A stretch of 64,000 bases of DNA. It comes from Acanthosepion pharaonis. Lineage: Eukaryota; Mollusca; Cephalopoda; Sepiida; Sepiidae. The position numbers and the translations under genes are program-made. The notes under the pieces were generated by a model that ran no database searches, was not told where the DNA came from, and saw only the letters and a program-made list of their open reading frames with translations. Positions 1-11,654 of this stretch are shown piece after piece. Position 1 is the first letter of the stretch. Each line of letters starts with the position of its first letter. The stretch covers positions 124,001 to 188,000 of the forward strand of contig CAHIKZ030002632.1 of the NCBI GenBank assembly GCA_903632075.3, written 5' to 3'.

Positions 1-791
1 ATATCAATTCGGTCACTTGTAATATATGTACATTTATGTAAAACCAATGACTGAAAACATTGTCTCTTCTTTTACAGATGTAATTAATAATATATTTGCT
101 TTATTGCAAGAGAAAACATCATGAATCTGTTCAGATTTCATTTAGAAACGTTGATAATACGTGGTTACAGAAATTCTCCGAAAGATGCAGATAAAATAAA
201 AACTGATCTCTGCTTATTTGGTTAGATTCTGTCAGGTGGGGGGAAGCCGAGAAAATTTCAGCTTCCTAACCTATGTAAACATGTATTACCTTTCTGATTT
301 TGTGATGAATCCTTGTAACAATTGATAAGAGGACTCTAAGCTCAAATTTGATCGAATGTAATTATTTATTGCAAAGATAATGAAAATCTTTTCTGCTAAA
401 ATGTTTTGAGAGAGTTTTATTTTTAACTCAGCCGGGTTGACCATTGATCAATTTCATTCCAATCGCCGAAGCGCCAGCAAATAAATTTTCACATTCAGCA
501 AACTTTCGCAAATAACAATCTTGCGAATCCTAACAATGAATTCTTTCTAGAAAGAATATTTAAAGTGAAACCAGAATAAAAATAGGATAAACACAAACCT
601 CCGTCAATTTTGCCGAATGTCGTTTAATGATTTCACAACACGTTCATTTTAATTTCAAATGATAGTTTCTATTTTGGAAAGGATTATTTTGATTTCTATC
701 TCTTGGAACAATAAATGATGATTTGAAAATGGAATGAAAGCAGGCATGGCATCAACTCTGAATCCCTCAAAAATATTCATAATGCGGAATT
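1..791. other. Anonymous AT-rich DNA, no gene seen
   Basis: No open frame with recognisable protein motifs, no RNA gene and no clear repeat boundary is visible on either strand. The base composition matches the rest of the window. Confidence 0.6.
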
Positions 792-845
792 AGTATATAC
801 TAATACTTGAGTATATACTAATACCTGAGTATATACTAATACTTG
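792..845. repeat. 18-bp tandem repeat, three copies
   Basis: Three consecutive copies of the unit agtatatactaatacttg lie at 792-809, 810-827 and 828-845; the middle copy differs by one base (tacctg). The array is short and nearly uniform, consistent with a recent local duplication. Confidence 0.9.
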
Positions 846-3388
846 AAATACTTCGATGTGTGGATCAGATATAACACATCTAGCAGAAGAGACAAGGACA
901 TTAAGCTGTGTTCCTAACGGAACTGTTGGTCTTGCTCTTAAGACAGATGTAATTAGATGTGTCATCGGCAGAAATACCGAGTTGAGAACTGATGACATTG
1001 GGAAGATTGTTAATGAATGTAAGAAGGTCTGTCTAAAAATAGAATTCAGCGAAACTCTCCATTGATGTGAAAGATTTACAATAAACACAAATTTTATTAC
1101 ATTATTGTAAAAACGGTTGGATTACGTTAGATATCTGGCCATAGTTACATATAGACATTAAGCTTGTAAGAAAGGAAAGCATGCCAATCCCGTCAAGATA
1201 TCTAAAGCCAAAGACTTCGCTTCGCTGTTTTTATCTAAATCTTGCTAGACAAAATCAGTTATCACAGTTAACATATTAGTAATTGACCTAGGGAAATGAC
1301 AACTATATTGTTTATCCGAATGAAAGCTGTGCGAATAAAGATGCTTAACCAATTCGAAGTTGTTTAGATCATGTCATACTTTGCCAAAAAGTGGTAAAAA
1401 CGAATAGGTTTATAATTCGTGGTATCAGATTTAACAGAGTTCTTAAAGACAGAAACTATAGAAGAGTATTTCAAACAAAATGGAAAGCAAGATTCATCAA
1501 GCCATTTTTTATAGAGTTAGTGGGTACATTTCCTTCGGGCAATTGAAGAGACAGCTTCATGTCCTTGCGCGGATCTAGTTTTTGAGATGATAGTAGAAAA
1601 CAGTTATGTCAATAACATTCCGTAAATATTTCATTATTCGTGAAAAATCAGAGGAAGATATTCCTGATGAGTCGGGAGAATGGTTGGAAGATAAGCAGTA
1701 GATGAAAAAAATTAGACAGCTTGAAGAAAGTATAGATTGAAGATTTACATTTGTTCAACACTTACAGAGTCGCAAGCAATATGGAGAATCTTATAAATTT
1801 TTTAAGAGTTTATATATACCCCATTCTATAAACGAACACCGACTTAGTCTCGTTAAGGAGACGCTTACACTCATTCCGAACGGATACAAAGAGGTGTCTG
1901 TTATGAACTGAACTGTCACGTTGGTATAGCCGGAAGAAATAAGTAATTTGGTCAATATGGGCTATAATGGTTGAATGTAGTCACATAAAGATGATAGACA
2001 CGTTGCTAACAGTTACAAAGCAATACTGATATAAGTGAAATTATTTCCTGCTCTATTTCTGCCAGTTCAGAGACGAAAATGAAACATTTCTTTGTAATAT
2101 GTAAATTATTTGAACGATCTTCATCACTACAACTCAGTGTTTTTTTATTCGTGAAAATATATATGGACTTTTGTGTTTATTTAAAATTCGTTTTCAGTTC
2201 ACTTCCGTTTATCTTTCGAAAACATTTTACTTTCATTCATAAACAATAGGAATAATTTACACATCCACTTTACACATTTTACCCAAATTAACCGACGTCC
2301 GATTTTCTTTTGAAAACAACCCTAGAATTACAGTTCCCTTCTATAAGTCTTAGCCAATCTTTGATTATGACATTTATTTTTGCCCTTTAAGCAGTGATAT
2401 TGATTGCCAGTAATATTGTTAACTTCCGTTTTATTACCAATTTAATTATTCCAAAAAAGTTTGGAATTCGATTATGATTATTGTTATATTGATTCCTTAC
2501 CACTTTTCAAAAGTTAGGTATTAAAAATAAACAAGACCTTCAATTATCTGCAGTCAATGGAAAATTCTCTAAAATAAGAGAGCTATATAGATGATTGTGG
2601 ACATAAAAACTGAACCGTGATCGCCGAAATATAGGAAAAATATTACTAAAATCAAACTCTCTACTTTACGAAGCCGAAAATCGAATATATTTGGTAATAT
2701 ATATATACCGGTAGATTGTACATGAAATTGAGTTAGGGCGATTCTAGTTTATAACTCTCACGACAATATTGTAGTGAATTGGTTACATAGTTAATTTAAA
2801 AAATGAGAATCTATCAAACTTAAGAAAAAGTAAGACAATTTCACAAACATAACGACGACAAAAATATGTTTAAAGTTTTCAAAGCAAATGATCTTTAACA
2901 AGTAGCTTAAAATCTATGAGATATTCATATAGATACGCTGAACAGTATGGGATGTTCATATAGATAAGCATTTATTCGCAAGTGTGTATTTTCTAATGTA
3001 AAATAATAATCCGCGAAAGAGCCACTCGTAACAGATTCTTTTAACTTAAATTTAATGGGCAACATTTGAAAGCATAGATTATCTCTTAAAGCACGCTATT
3101 TTCAGATGCCATAAAGGGAAGGATTAGAAAGAATCACTATCAAATTACATTTATTACAAGCAATCGGATGTACGTGCTTAATTATAAATATTCCCTGAGC
3201 AGTGAAGGCTTATCTACAAATTATGAATCGGATAAAAGCAGGATTATCGCAGAAGAATTCCCAAATGCCAAATATATAAATACATTATTTAATTGTATGT
3301 TTGAAAAAAATATTAATTTTGTAGTACAAATACTATAAATTTATATAATATATTGCTTAAAGACAAGCTGTACGCATAGTGAGACATG

Positions 3389-3390
<2 letters not shown>
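846..3390. other. Anonymous AT-rich DNA
   Basis: I see no gene that can be supported. A 69-codon plus-strand frame at 856-1065 and its 103-codon antisense frame have no recognisable domain, and flanking frames are full of stops. A frame around 1,600-1,700 reads acidic and ordinary but is broken at once. This could be deeply decayed transposon sequence. Confidence 0.5.

Positions 3391-3440
<50 letters not shown>
3391..3440. repeat. (TA)n microsatellite
   Basis: An uninterrupted TA dinucleotide run of 50 bp. Its right edge abuts the dispersed repeat at 3,449-3,600, which is also found next to TA runs at 9,023 and 11,007. Confidence 0.97.
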
Positions 3441-3442
<2 letters not shown>

Positions 3443-3448
3443 AGAAGA

Positions 3449-3596
3449 AATATAGTTTTAAGTTTATATTTATGGATAAAAGTGTTCAATATCAGAGATA
3501 GAGCGTAAGTAAATATAAAAAGTGATCATAGAAGTCAACACTCAGAGGCGACAGCATGATAAAACCTGTCGCCACTGAGTGTTAACTTCAATGTTC

Positions 3597-3600
<4 letters not shown>
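3449..3600 (+). repeat. Dispersed repeat with foldback hairpin
   Basis: The segment starts right after a (TA)n run and ends at another. Its first half shares the core cagagatagagcgta and flanking sequence with 8,930-9,022 (inverted) and, more weakly, 11,027-11,080. Its second half is a hairpin: 3,531-3,554 pairs with 3,566-3,589 (24 nt, two mismatches) around an 11-nt loop, and weaker complementarity continues outward into both TA runs. No coding capacity. It may be the terminal part of a retroelement; the class is unknown. Confidence 0.65.

Positions 3601-3602
<2 letters not shown>

Positions 3603-3658
<56 letters not shown>
3603..3658. repeat. (TA)n microsatellite
   Basis: A TA run of about 56 bp forming the right border of the foldback repeat. 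Confidence 0.97.
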
Positions 3659-3659
<1 letters not shown>

Positions 3660-4368
3660 TGTCATTAAATTTACCCCTGTCGTAAAAAGGATGTTAGCCT
3701 TTATATAAAACTTTATTTTTTCTTTCAACTGAATCTCATAATTCTAATTACCTTTATGTGTTTCCGTCTTTCCAAATGATACGAATCTTTGCATTACACG
3801 TTTTCAGTCTATTTGATATTTTAGAATTATTCAGTATATCAACTTTCTCGAAAAGTAAAACGTCGCCTAGTTGTATTTGTTGTCGTTCAGTTTACTATAT
3901 TCTTTTATAATGTGACTTACAATCTGGTTTTGATCTTTTTGCGCAGCATATATTTGCATTTATCATGTGTTTTATCAGTCTTGCTTTCTGTATAGTTTCT
4001 TTTTACGCAATTGTTTTATGCCCGTCTTAAGATTGACTCGATTCCTCTGTTTAGGCTTCTGGCCATGTATACTTCCCTGTCAATTTTTCTGTTATCACCT
4101 GCGTTTTTTTCTTGCATTTTCTATTGATTTGTTTTCCACAAAAGTTTGTGTTCTAAGTCTTGTATCTCCTGGGATTCTCATCACTTTTTTCTTTTGTTTA
4201 TTTCAAGGTTTGATTGTTCATCGTCTGTCATGTAATTGATTACTCACCGAATTCCTTGATGAAAAAGTCAGTGCAAACCCGATGCGAATTAGACCAAGCG
4301 CTTGGTTTTACAACTTATATGTATGCGTCGCGAGTATATATCTAAGTATGATTTGTTATACAAAATGT

Positions 4369-4371
<3 letters not shown>
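3659..4371. other. Anonymous DNA between microsatellites
   Basis: A 90-codon plus-strand frame at 3,967-4,239 is rich in Phe, Leu and Cys, as expected from T-rich DNA, and shows no domain. No other feature is supported. Confidence 0.5.
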
Positions 4372-4447
<76 letters not shown>

Positions 4448-4475
4448 CTAGATAGCTAGATAGATAGATAGATAG
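4372..4475. repeat. Compound microsatellite (TA)n-(GA)n-(GATA)n
   Basis: A TA run (4,372-4,416) passes directly into a GA run (4,417-4,444) and then into GATA/GATAGCTA units to about 4,475. Confidence 0.95.
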
Positions 4476-4484
4476 GCAGTATTC

Positions 4485-4936
4485 ATTGTGGCCTTCGTTC
4501 GTAATTAATATTGTTAAGAGTTGGCTTTTTTTTTTATTATTAAAGCTTCCATTATTTTTAATCTTTTTTACAGGTGGATGCAGTTATTATATTTCTGTTT
4601 TCTAATAGTATGTTTCTAATGGAGTCTGATAAGTTTACGTGTGTGTTGAAATGGGTTCTAATGAAGCTGTGATCAGATAGGTGTAATGTAAGGCGTCTGG
4701 ATAAGCATGTAGTTGTGTAAGCGATGTAATTATCTATGAGTTCGGTTTTATCAGGAACACAGTTCCCTAAGGGGCATTTGAACTCATAGATAATATTCGT
4801 TCTTTGTAATTTTGACTTAGTTGGTATGTTGTTATTTTTGAGAACAAGGTTATCTGTCTTAATTTTGTTTTATAATAGATAATTAATTTAATTTTTTTAT
4901 TCGGGTCAATTGGGGTAGTGTATTTCGTTATGGTAA
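4485..4936 (-). pseudogene. Penelope-like element C-terminus with GIY-YIG domain (truncated)
   Basis: On the minus strand the frame reads a linker (IDPNKKIKLIIYYKTK) and then NIIYEFKCPLGNC followed by NYIAYTTTCLSRRLTLHLSD. This is the layout of the GIY-YIG endonuclease that follows the RT in canonical PLEs. The usual YIG triplet reads YIA, so the catalytic Gly is replaced. The extreme C-terminus (KKPTLNNINYE) lies at about 4,530-4,490 after a frame-broken stretch. The RT is missing, so the copy is 5'-truncated. It meets a plus-strand PLE 3' end head to head at 4,937. The family assignment is from recalled PLE proteins; the exact clade is uncertain. Confidence 0.7.
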
Positions 4937-5075
4937 GAAAAAGCCAACTCTTAACAATATTACCTACGAACAAAGCCACAATGTGCTAACCGTATTCGGA
5001 AATTAAAACATCCCTACAACACAGAAAAAACATACACATAATGCACACTCAATTAAGCTGAAAAATCGAATCATC
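4937..5075 (+). pseudogene. Penelope-like element C-terminal stub, plus strand
   Basis: The plus-strand frame begins abruptly with KPTLNNITYEQSHNVLTVFG and then a stop. It is the same C-terminal peptide as the inverted copy at 4,530-4,490 and as the stub at 37,690-37,775 (PTINNITYEHGHSVMTIFGK). Only the last roughly 25 residues and the 3' untranslated region remain. The 3' region leads into a hammerhead-like motif at 5,077. Confidence 0.6.
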
Positions 5076-5076
5076 C

Positions 5077-5109
5077 TTGATAATGGCTAAAGAATAGCCG
5101 AAAGCGCTC
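5077..5109 (+). ncRNA. Decayed hammerhead-ribozyme-like motif
   Basis: In order: a core-like box TTGATAA (expected CTGANGA; two substitutions), one unpaired T, stem II GGCTA (5,085-5,089) pairing with TAGCC (5,095-5,099), the GAAA box (5,100-5,103), a minimal loopless stem III GC/GC, then U and C (5,108-5,109) as the end of the cleavage triplet. The very short stem III is typical of PLE hammerheads. The core changes (C3 to U, G8 to A) should abolish cleavage. A (TA)n run begins about 120 nt downstream. Confidence 0.5.
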
Positions 5110-5227
5110 GGAATAATAAAAATTTTGGACAGTTTTAACACACTCTTTGTCGAGAAAAGAAAGCTCTTGTTCGAACACAAAAAATTGAATATAAAGCTTA
5201 ACCGTAGTACCTTGTCTCTCTTTTCTA

Positions 5228-5231
<4 letters not shown>

Positions 5232-5319
<88 letters not shown>

Positions 5320-5361
5320 TGTGTGTGTGTGTGTGTGAAAAGTTCTGTCATGTAAGTTTTA

Positions 5362-5425
<64 letters not shown>
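5232..5425. repeat. Compound microsatellite (TA)n-(GA)n-(GT)n ... (TA)n
   Basis: TA run 5,232-5,297, GA run 5,298-5,318, GT run 5,320-5,337, a short unique spacer, then a second TA run 5,363-5,425. The open frames through it on both strands (Ile-Tyr and Ser-Leu repeats) are artefacts of dinucleotide runs. Confidence 0.97.
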
Positions 5426-5427
<2 letters not shown>

Positions 5428-8320
5428 CTGTTAATAAGTAAATACAAAAATTTGTTAATGAAATTGTTTTATTTATTTTTGATGCATACTTGTCTATTAG
5501 TTTTTGATGCCGTTGATTTCAAGGTAAGGGAATCTTTATAATACCCCGTCTAATCTCCTTTTCTGCATATGTAAAGAAACAAGGAAAAATGTTCTGATTA
5601 TGTTAAAACCTTTATAAACATTGGTGCAACTGACAGCTGCTTTGTGTGATAAAATCAAATTTTATTGAGAAAATTTAGCAGATTTATGTGCTTTCGATTT
5701 TGCATCTTCCCCCCTATATCTTAAAGCATATCATCAATATTTGCTGCTTTTTCGATAAGATTTTGATCCCGTTAAATCTATATGGTTATATATTATGTTA
5801 ATGCTGATGACGTCATAATGATACCACATGAGAGAAAGTGGTTGATTATACTTGTGCACTTATTCAATCTTCAAACCGACTTTAATTTTTATGGCTGCTG
5901 CTTTTCTCTACAAAGGGATTTAGAGCCCGGCTTAATTTACTCACTACTCTTCTGATGGGTGCAAAATTAGAGGGTAAATATAAATTTACTTGATGCAATT
6001 GTTGACCTCAGCGTTTATCGAATATATTCGTCGACAAAACATTTTCGAAACTTTTTGTAGTGATTGCAAATTAATAATAACTCCTTTTACCCACTAATTT
6101 CAAATTTGGAGGACTGGGAAAGAAGAAGGAAAGAAAGCCGCGAATCTATGTGAAATTCTCTTTGGACTAATGATAACCTTGCCTTCATAGAAATTATCCA
6201 GTGAGCTGAGAAGAAGAAAAGTAGAAGTAGAAGAAGCAAAGCAATGTCTATGTAAAATTGTTTTTGAAACAATGAAAACCTTGCATTCGCAGAAAATTAG
6301 CCGGACATCCAAGAAGTAAATGGAAATAAATTCACATGCCTATATGAAATTCTTTTTGGACCAATGAAAACCATGCTTTATTAGAAATTAGCAGATCAAC
6401 TGAGAAGAAGAATATAAGAAAGTATCGAAAGTACGCGATTTACGTTTTGATAGAAAATAAGGAGAAAAATTAATTTAATCAGAGAAGTTTATCTGAAGTC
6501 ATGTGAAAGGTTCCATTACTGTCCCTTGTGACCAGCATTAAAGTTCATGCCAGTGTAAATTTACTCATCAGTTGTATTATCGGCCTCTAATCGGCTCGGG
6601 ACACTTCAAAGAATTTTCTCTCAACTATCCAATAAAGCTAAGTATTTCAAATTATCTCTCTTCGTCTACTTTTGAAAGCAAAGAACTATCTTAACTTTGT
6701 CTTAAACATTTGTTTAATGTTATTTTTGTCAGATAATTTAATCTCTTGTATGAACATTTCCTCCAAACGACGATATAGTAAAACTATGGATTTTAAGAAT
6801 TGCGATTTATTTTCCTGAAATATGCTGCTGACATTACACATGCATATAAATTCCTTATCTTGTTTCGTTAAAATTACCCGTTTGTTTCCTCGTCATTATC
6901 AAACTTCTTGGCATGGGTAAATCAGCTGTTCATTTTAACCCCTAAGCTATACGTCATCATACTTTCAAATGAAAATTAAAATCGTTATTACTTAATGAAA
7001 TATAAAGAGAGTTGGGCTTCTTTCATTTTCTTTTAAAATATTAATAAATTAAAAATGTTTACAAGTTGTCCATCATTCACACGTGTTCTATGCAACTATA
7101 TGATATCAGTTAATGAGATATACGATTTAATCTGTAATTTTTAAATCTTTATCAAATCCCTGACATAGAATTATCTATAAAGAAGCCTTGTTCAGTTTTT
7201 ACTTTGTGAGATTTATCTAAATACCCATTAATCAGATAGCCACCGCCCTCCACGCATGCATTGTCTGTGCAATTTCTTTGGAGAATATGAATGAGAATAC
7301 GATCAGAAATGAAGAAAGAATTAGGGAAGTACTTTTATCGAGGAAAATAGAGTTGCACAAAAGCATATCGTATTGCAAAATGTATTATTTAAAATTACGG
7401 CGTAATTATGACATTATAACAGTATTAGAATGACCACACTGTACAAAGTAACGACTTAATTTTTAAGTCTGTACCGTTATTAAACATTTACATCTATGTC
7501 TTTAAAAATGTTTGTTGACAATCTTTAACTGAAATGCTAATTATAGACAAAACTGAAGTGTCAAATAAACTAGATATATTTTGTGTTTCATAAACCCAAC
7601 TGGAAAAATGAACTTAGCCGGTTGTTGTATGTATCACGGAATAGGTAATGTGGTAGAGTAGCCTTGATAATGTATCTGCTGTAAAAAATATGGAGAGTGG
7701 ACTTGGTGATTATTAATGTTGGCCACTGTCTTCTGTAAACTGTTTCAGTTTTTTTCAGTAGAAAAGGTGCATCTGGAAGATGTGAATTTCGAACAAACAT
7801 AAAAAGCACAGGGAAACTGTGGATAGCTATGATTTTAAAATAAAAAAGGGCGAGTAAAACGCATGCTAAACACAAAAGAATGAGAAATATATCATTAAAT
7901 CACATCTACATCCAACGCTTGTCCCTTTCACCATATCAACGAATATATTATGCGATGTACAGCGATTTTCATTGGTTTTGCTGTCAAACTAAATGTCTGC
8001 ATTATTGATAAAACAACGTCAATTATTGCCTTACATCTAGATCAGAGTAAATACTTATTGAAAAATAGGTTTATGCGAATGTGGGGATGTGCCAAATAAT
8101 CTGTAACATAATTATTATCTATTGAAGGCGTTAATGAAGGGAAAGTCATGGTGAATACGTCGGTCATGCAGTACACATGCCCACTTACTGATGTTAGACT
8201 GCCAAGTAAGTAGCACCATGTGCATGAGTTCATGTATTTGGTGTAAGATTCCGATCGATTAGTCGCTAAATTATTTGATTGTTTTAAAATAAATATGCAT
8301 GTAATGATCAATATCCAGAT
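5426..8320. other. Anonymous AT-rich DNA
   Basis: About 2.9 kb without a supportable gene. Between 6,110 and 6,420 short near-repeats occur, such as gaaattctttttgga-like segments near 6,150 and 6,348 and repeated catagaaat/tagaaatta stretches, hinting at an old tandem array of roughly 100-bp units. Nothing else is recognisable. Confidence 0.5.
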
Positions 8321-8321
8321 A

Positions 8322-8423
<102 letters not shown>

Positions 8424-8929
8424 CACACAAACACATAACAGAAACACGGTGGAATAGTGGATATGGTTCGGATTGAGGAATCGTACGCTGAGTCCGTCCA
8501 AATTCCAGTCAAATCCATTATATTCACTTGCTTGCTGATACCCTTGGTAATGTATACATGTGAGGATGTAATGGGCGTTGTTAATGTAATCTAGTCAGAT
8601 TGTCTTTCTCCAGGCGTCGATTAGATATCTGCCGTTGAATCGTCAACTATTTTTTTGAATCTAAGCAAAGTTTCTTTAACATAAACGCTAAACTTTGATT
8701 CATAAAATGTTGTTCCTGATTAAAAGATTTTTTCTAATCAATTTAACGGTTGGAAGGCAGTAAAGTCACTAAGACGGTTTGCATGAGAATATGAGAAAAG
8801 AAAAAATTAAGGAAGATACCAATAAAAGAACAGGTATTAAGAAGACAGATAATTTAAAGTTGGCTGGCAAAAATGTGGCCGGCAAATATGCTCTGGAGAT
8901 TGCGTTTAAGTATGAAATAGACAGTTGCC

Positions 8930-9016
8930 GCTAGATTTTGACCTTGATGTCCACTTTTATATTTACATACGCTCTATCTCTTCTATTGAGAATTTTAAAC
9001 CATAAATATATCAGTA

Positions 9017-9022
<6 letters not shown>
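8930..9022 (-). repeat. Dispersed repeat copy next to (TA)n
   Basis: Read on the minus strand, this matches the order of motifs at 3,450-3,560: tatatttatgg, agagatagagcgta and taaatataaaa, then a diverged version of the hairpin arm. Like the first copy, it starts immediately beside a (TA)n run. Confidence 0.6.

Positions 9023-9072
<50 letters not shown>
9023..9072. repeat. (TA)n microsatellite
   Basis: A TA run of about 50 bp. The dispersed hairpin repeat lies on its left, and the hammerhead-bearing repeat (minus orientation) lies on its right. Confidence 0.97.
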
Positions 9073-9075
<3 letters not shown>

Positions 9076-9560
9076 ATAAAAAGGCTTAAACACTAATATT
9101 CCATGGTCATAATTTATTCCATTGGAATCGTAAATACGATCCAATTCATCGGACCTACAAATTCAAAAAGAAAACAGAAAAAAACAACTCCGGAAATAAA
9201 AATAGAATTTAGAGAGAGTGTAAGTATGAGAGTGTGGGACGAATGTTAGAGCTAAAGAGAGGGGTAACAGACGAGAGAAGGTGGGAGATTAAACCTTAAC
9301 AGAGAGAAGTTTAGAGAGGTGAGTGGAAGAGGTTTAAGTGAGAGAAACATGAATGTTGTCGAATGTCTAATACATTAAAGATACATTACGTCGTAACATA
9401 CACACACCATAGACGATCTAATGTTAAAGATCAGAATAAGAGGGAGGGAGAGGAAAATAAAAAAAGAAGAGGTGGGGGAGGGAGATGGGGCGGGTGAAAC
9501 TAAAACTTAAGGACATTTACTGAAAGGGCCGCTGTGTAATTAAGGAATCTTCCTCTTGCA
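9073..9560 (-). repeat. Hammerhead-bearing dispersed repeat, copy 1
   Basis: About 480 bp that recurs in inverted orientation at 19,745-20,150. Shared landmarks from the TA side are aggcttaaacactaat, ccatggtcataattt, a diverged CTGATGA box, a block ending in ctccggaaat, a purine-rich stretch, and ggccgctgtgtaatt at the far end. It contains no open frame. The TA-proximal 100 bp hold a hammerhead-like fold, so I read this as the non-coding terminal region of a retroelement, probably a PLE-type repeat. Confidence 0.75.
9110..9152 (-). ncRNA. Hammerhead-like motif, degenerate
   Basis: Minus strand: the box CCGATGA (9,152-9,146; U4 replaced by C), then a long stem II, ATTGGATCGTA pairing with TACGATTCCAAT apart from one bulge, then GGAA in place of GAAA, and an AT-rich short stem III ending in ATTA. 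The stem II complementarity is stronger than expected for random sequence, but the 3' core is imperfect. Confidence 0.4.
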
Positions 9561-9655
9561 ATTTTTTATTCACAAAATACATACATGTATGTGTATGCAT
9601 CTATGTATATATATTTTGCATATGTATGTGTATATTTACCACTAATATTAACAAC

Positions 9656-9658
<3 letters not shown>

Positions 9659-9686
<28 letters not shown>
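9659..9686. repeat. Short (TA)n microsatellite
   Basis: A TA run of 28 bp within a TATG-rich stretch (9,575-9,740). Confidence 0.95.
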
Positions 9687-9689
<3 letters not shown>

Positions 9690-9739
9690 TTAGACATCAC
9701 ATTAATTTATGCTTATTTGTATGTGTGTGTATGTGTTGC

Positions 9740-10917
9740 GTGCCTGCATCATTTATTTCACTGTTAAATACAACAGTTACTAATTTCTCATAGATTTTTT
9801 TTCTTTGTTAAAAAGATTAAAATGTACTTTACCTACGGTTTTGAACAATGTGTATTTTACTTAGATTTTTGAATGATACTTTTTTAAAGCATATAGATAG
9901 TCTACCTTGATTTAGAAGATTAGTGAGACAATATTCGATTTCCTCTTTATATTTCGCCTCATCTTGGATTAAATAATCTCAGTGAATACATTTATCTGAA
10001 TTATGTTCGAATATCTTTTACTGCATAACTAACGCCATATTTAGTTGAAAAAATTGGAAGCTTATCTCCAAGCCGCTTGATTTTCTGTTCATTCGTTTAT
10101 CACTGTTCGCGTTATATATATATATATGTTGCAAATATAATCATCAAATAATAACTACGGCTAGTTCCCTATCTAACATATATGCCCAGAATGTAACAAA
10201 ATAAATTTATCAAAGTTAAGGCTAATATTGACAGTGACAAAAATGAGGCATCAGTAAATCCGGAAGAAGACAGCTTGTCATTATTTGAATTTTTAACAGA
10301 ATTTTTTTACTTTATGAGAGGTTGTTGAAAATTTAATCCCACCTCAAGTTGAGATTTTTAAAAAAAATAAGTTTGTTAGACTGGCCGGGATTTTTTCCTT
10401 TCTTTCTTGTATAATTATTAAATTACTTGCCTTGGCAAGATACTTGATTATGATTAATCGTAAATAATTGGTTCTGTAAAATTAAAGTTTTCATTTCCTC
10501 ATTAGACTCTGGAAGTAATTATGCATGTTTTATCATATATGACAGGATGAAGAAATGTTGGAATGAAATATTTGTCTTCATAAAAATTAAAGATATCATC
10601 TAATTACATTGACAACTTAATCTTAATGTTTTCCTTGTTCATAAGGCGGTCTGATGCATTCGTTCGGATAAAATTTGATAAGTGTGATTGGATTTGGTGT
10701 CAGTCGGATTCTCTACCCTGAAGCCAGAGAGAAACTGCTAATTCTAGCGTATTGTTTTTACGAATGTAAGCAAACGCCAATCAGTCGGAGTGCTCGTATT
10801 CATTTTACCGAAGAGCAATGCGTTTTAGCGTAGGCAACTGCTATTTGTAGAATTGAGATGTCTCTCAAGAGAGCTCAATTGAAATATATTAAGAGCTTAA
10901 TTATGCACAAGCACAAA
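9740..10917. other. Anonymous AT-rich DNA
   Basis: No gene or repeat boundary can be supported. A 17-bp TA run sits at about 10,110-10,126. Confidence 0.5.
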
Positions 10918-10935
10918 CCCACACACACAGACACA

Positions 10936-11021
<86 letters not shown>
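10918..11021. repeat. Compound microsatellite (CA)n-(TA)n
   Basis: A CA run with small early interruptions reaches 11,008 and turns into a short TA run. A weaker copy of the 3,449-type dispersed repeat follows at 11,027-11,080 (core caatatcagtgatagaga). Confidence 0.96.
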
Positions 11022-11022
<1 letters not shown>

Positions 11023-11525
11023 TATTTTTAGCATAGTATTTACTTAAAAGCGCTCAATATCAGTGATAGAGATATCATATTCAGCTGTATGAATATGAGT
11101 TTGTGACACTGGATTTAACACTTTTGGGATCATAGGCCAAATTGATTTATTTTTAAAAAATTGGATCTATTTATGCTTGTTTGATTATGTTTGGTGGTGG
11201 ACAGGGGAATTTCACACAAACACATCCATATAAACAATCCGAGGCTAGGCGCAGATATACATCCATGCGTTTGTGCCTACATACATACGCAGTTGTAATT
11301 CTATTTCGGTGTCGAGACCTTAGCTTTTATTATATGTAGCGGTGTTTCATGCAAGAAAGAGCGGTTAGGTTTAGGGTTATGGTTAGGGTGATCTTGACGC
11401 TTTTCAGGCAAACGTACACTTCCTCACACACATACTCTCCTATTGGTCTGAATCTTTCACCACCACTTCGTTTAAGCTGGGTTCTCTTTGTGGGCATGGT
11501 GATGATTGTGTCTGTATTTTCAACG

Positions 11526-11653
<128 letters not shown>

Positions 11654-11654
11654 C

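Noticed and set aside
856..1065. 69-codon plus-strand frame and its antisense frame
   Set aside because: No motif, no splice or promoter context; too short to separate from chance in AT-rich DNA.
5049..5447. 132-codon minus-strand frame
   Set aside because: Mostly TA, GA and GT microsatellite translation; the C-terminal part is PLE 3' untranslated sequence.
8443..8515. tRNA-like stretch with A-box-like tggaatagtgg and a B-box-like gtccaaattcc
   Set aside because: The B box needs an insertion to fit, no cloverleaf forms by eye, and no SINE body follows. A tRNA-scanning or SINE search would decide.
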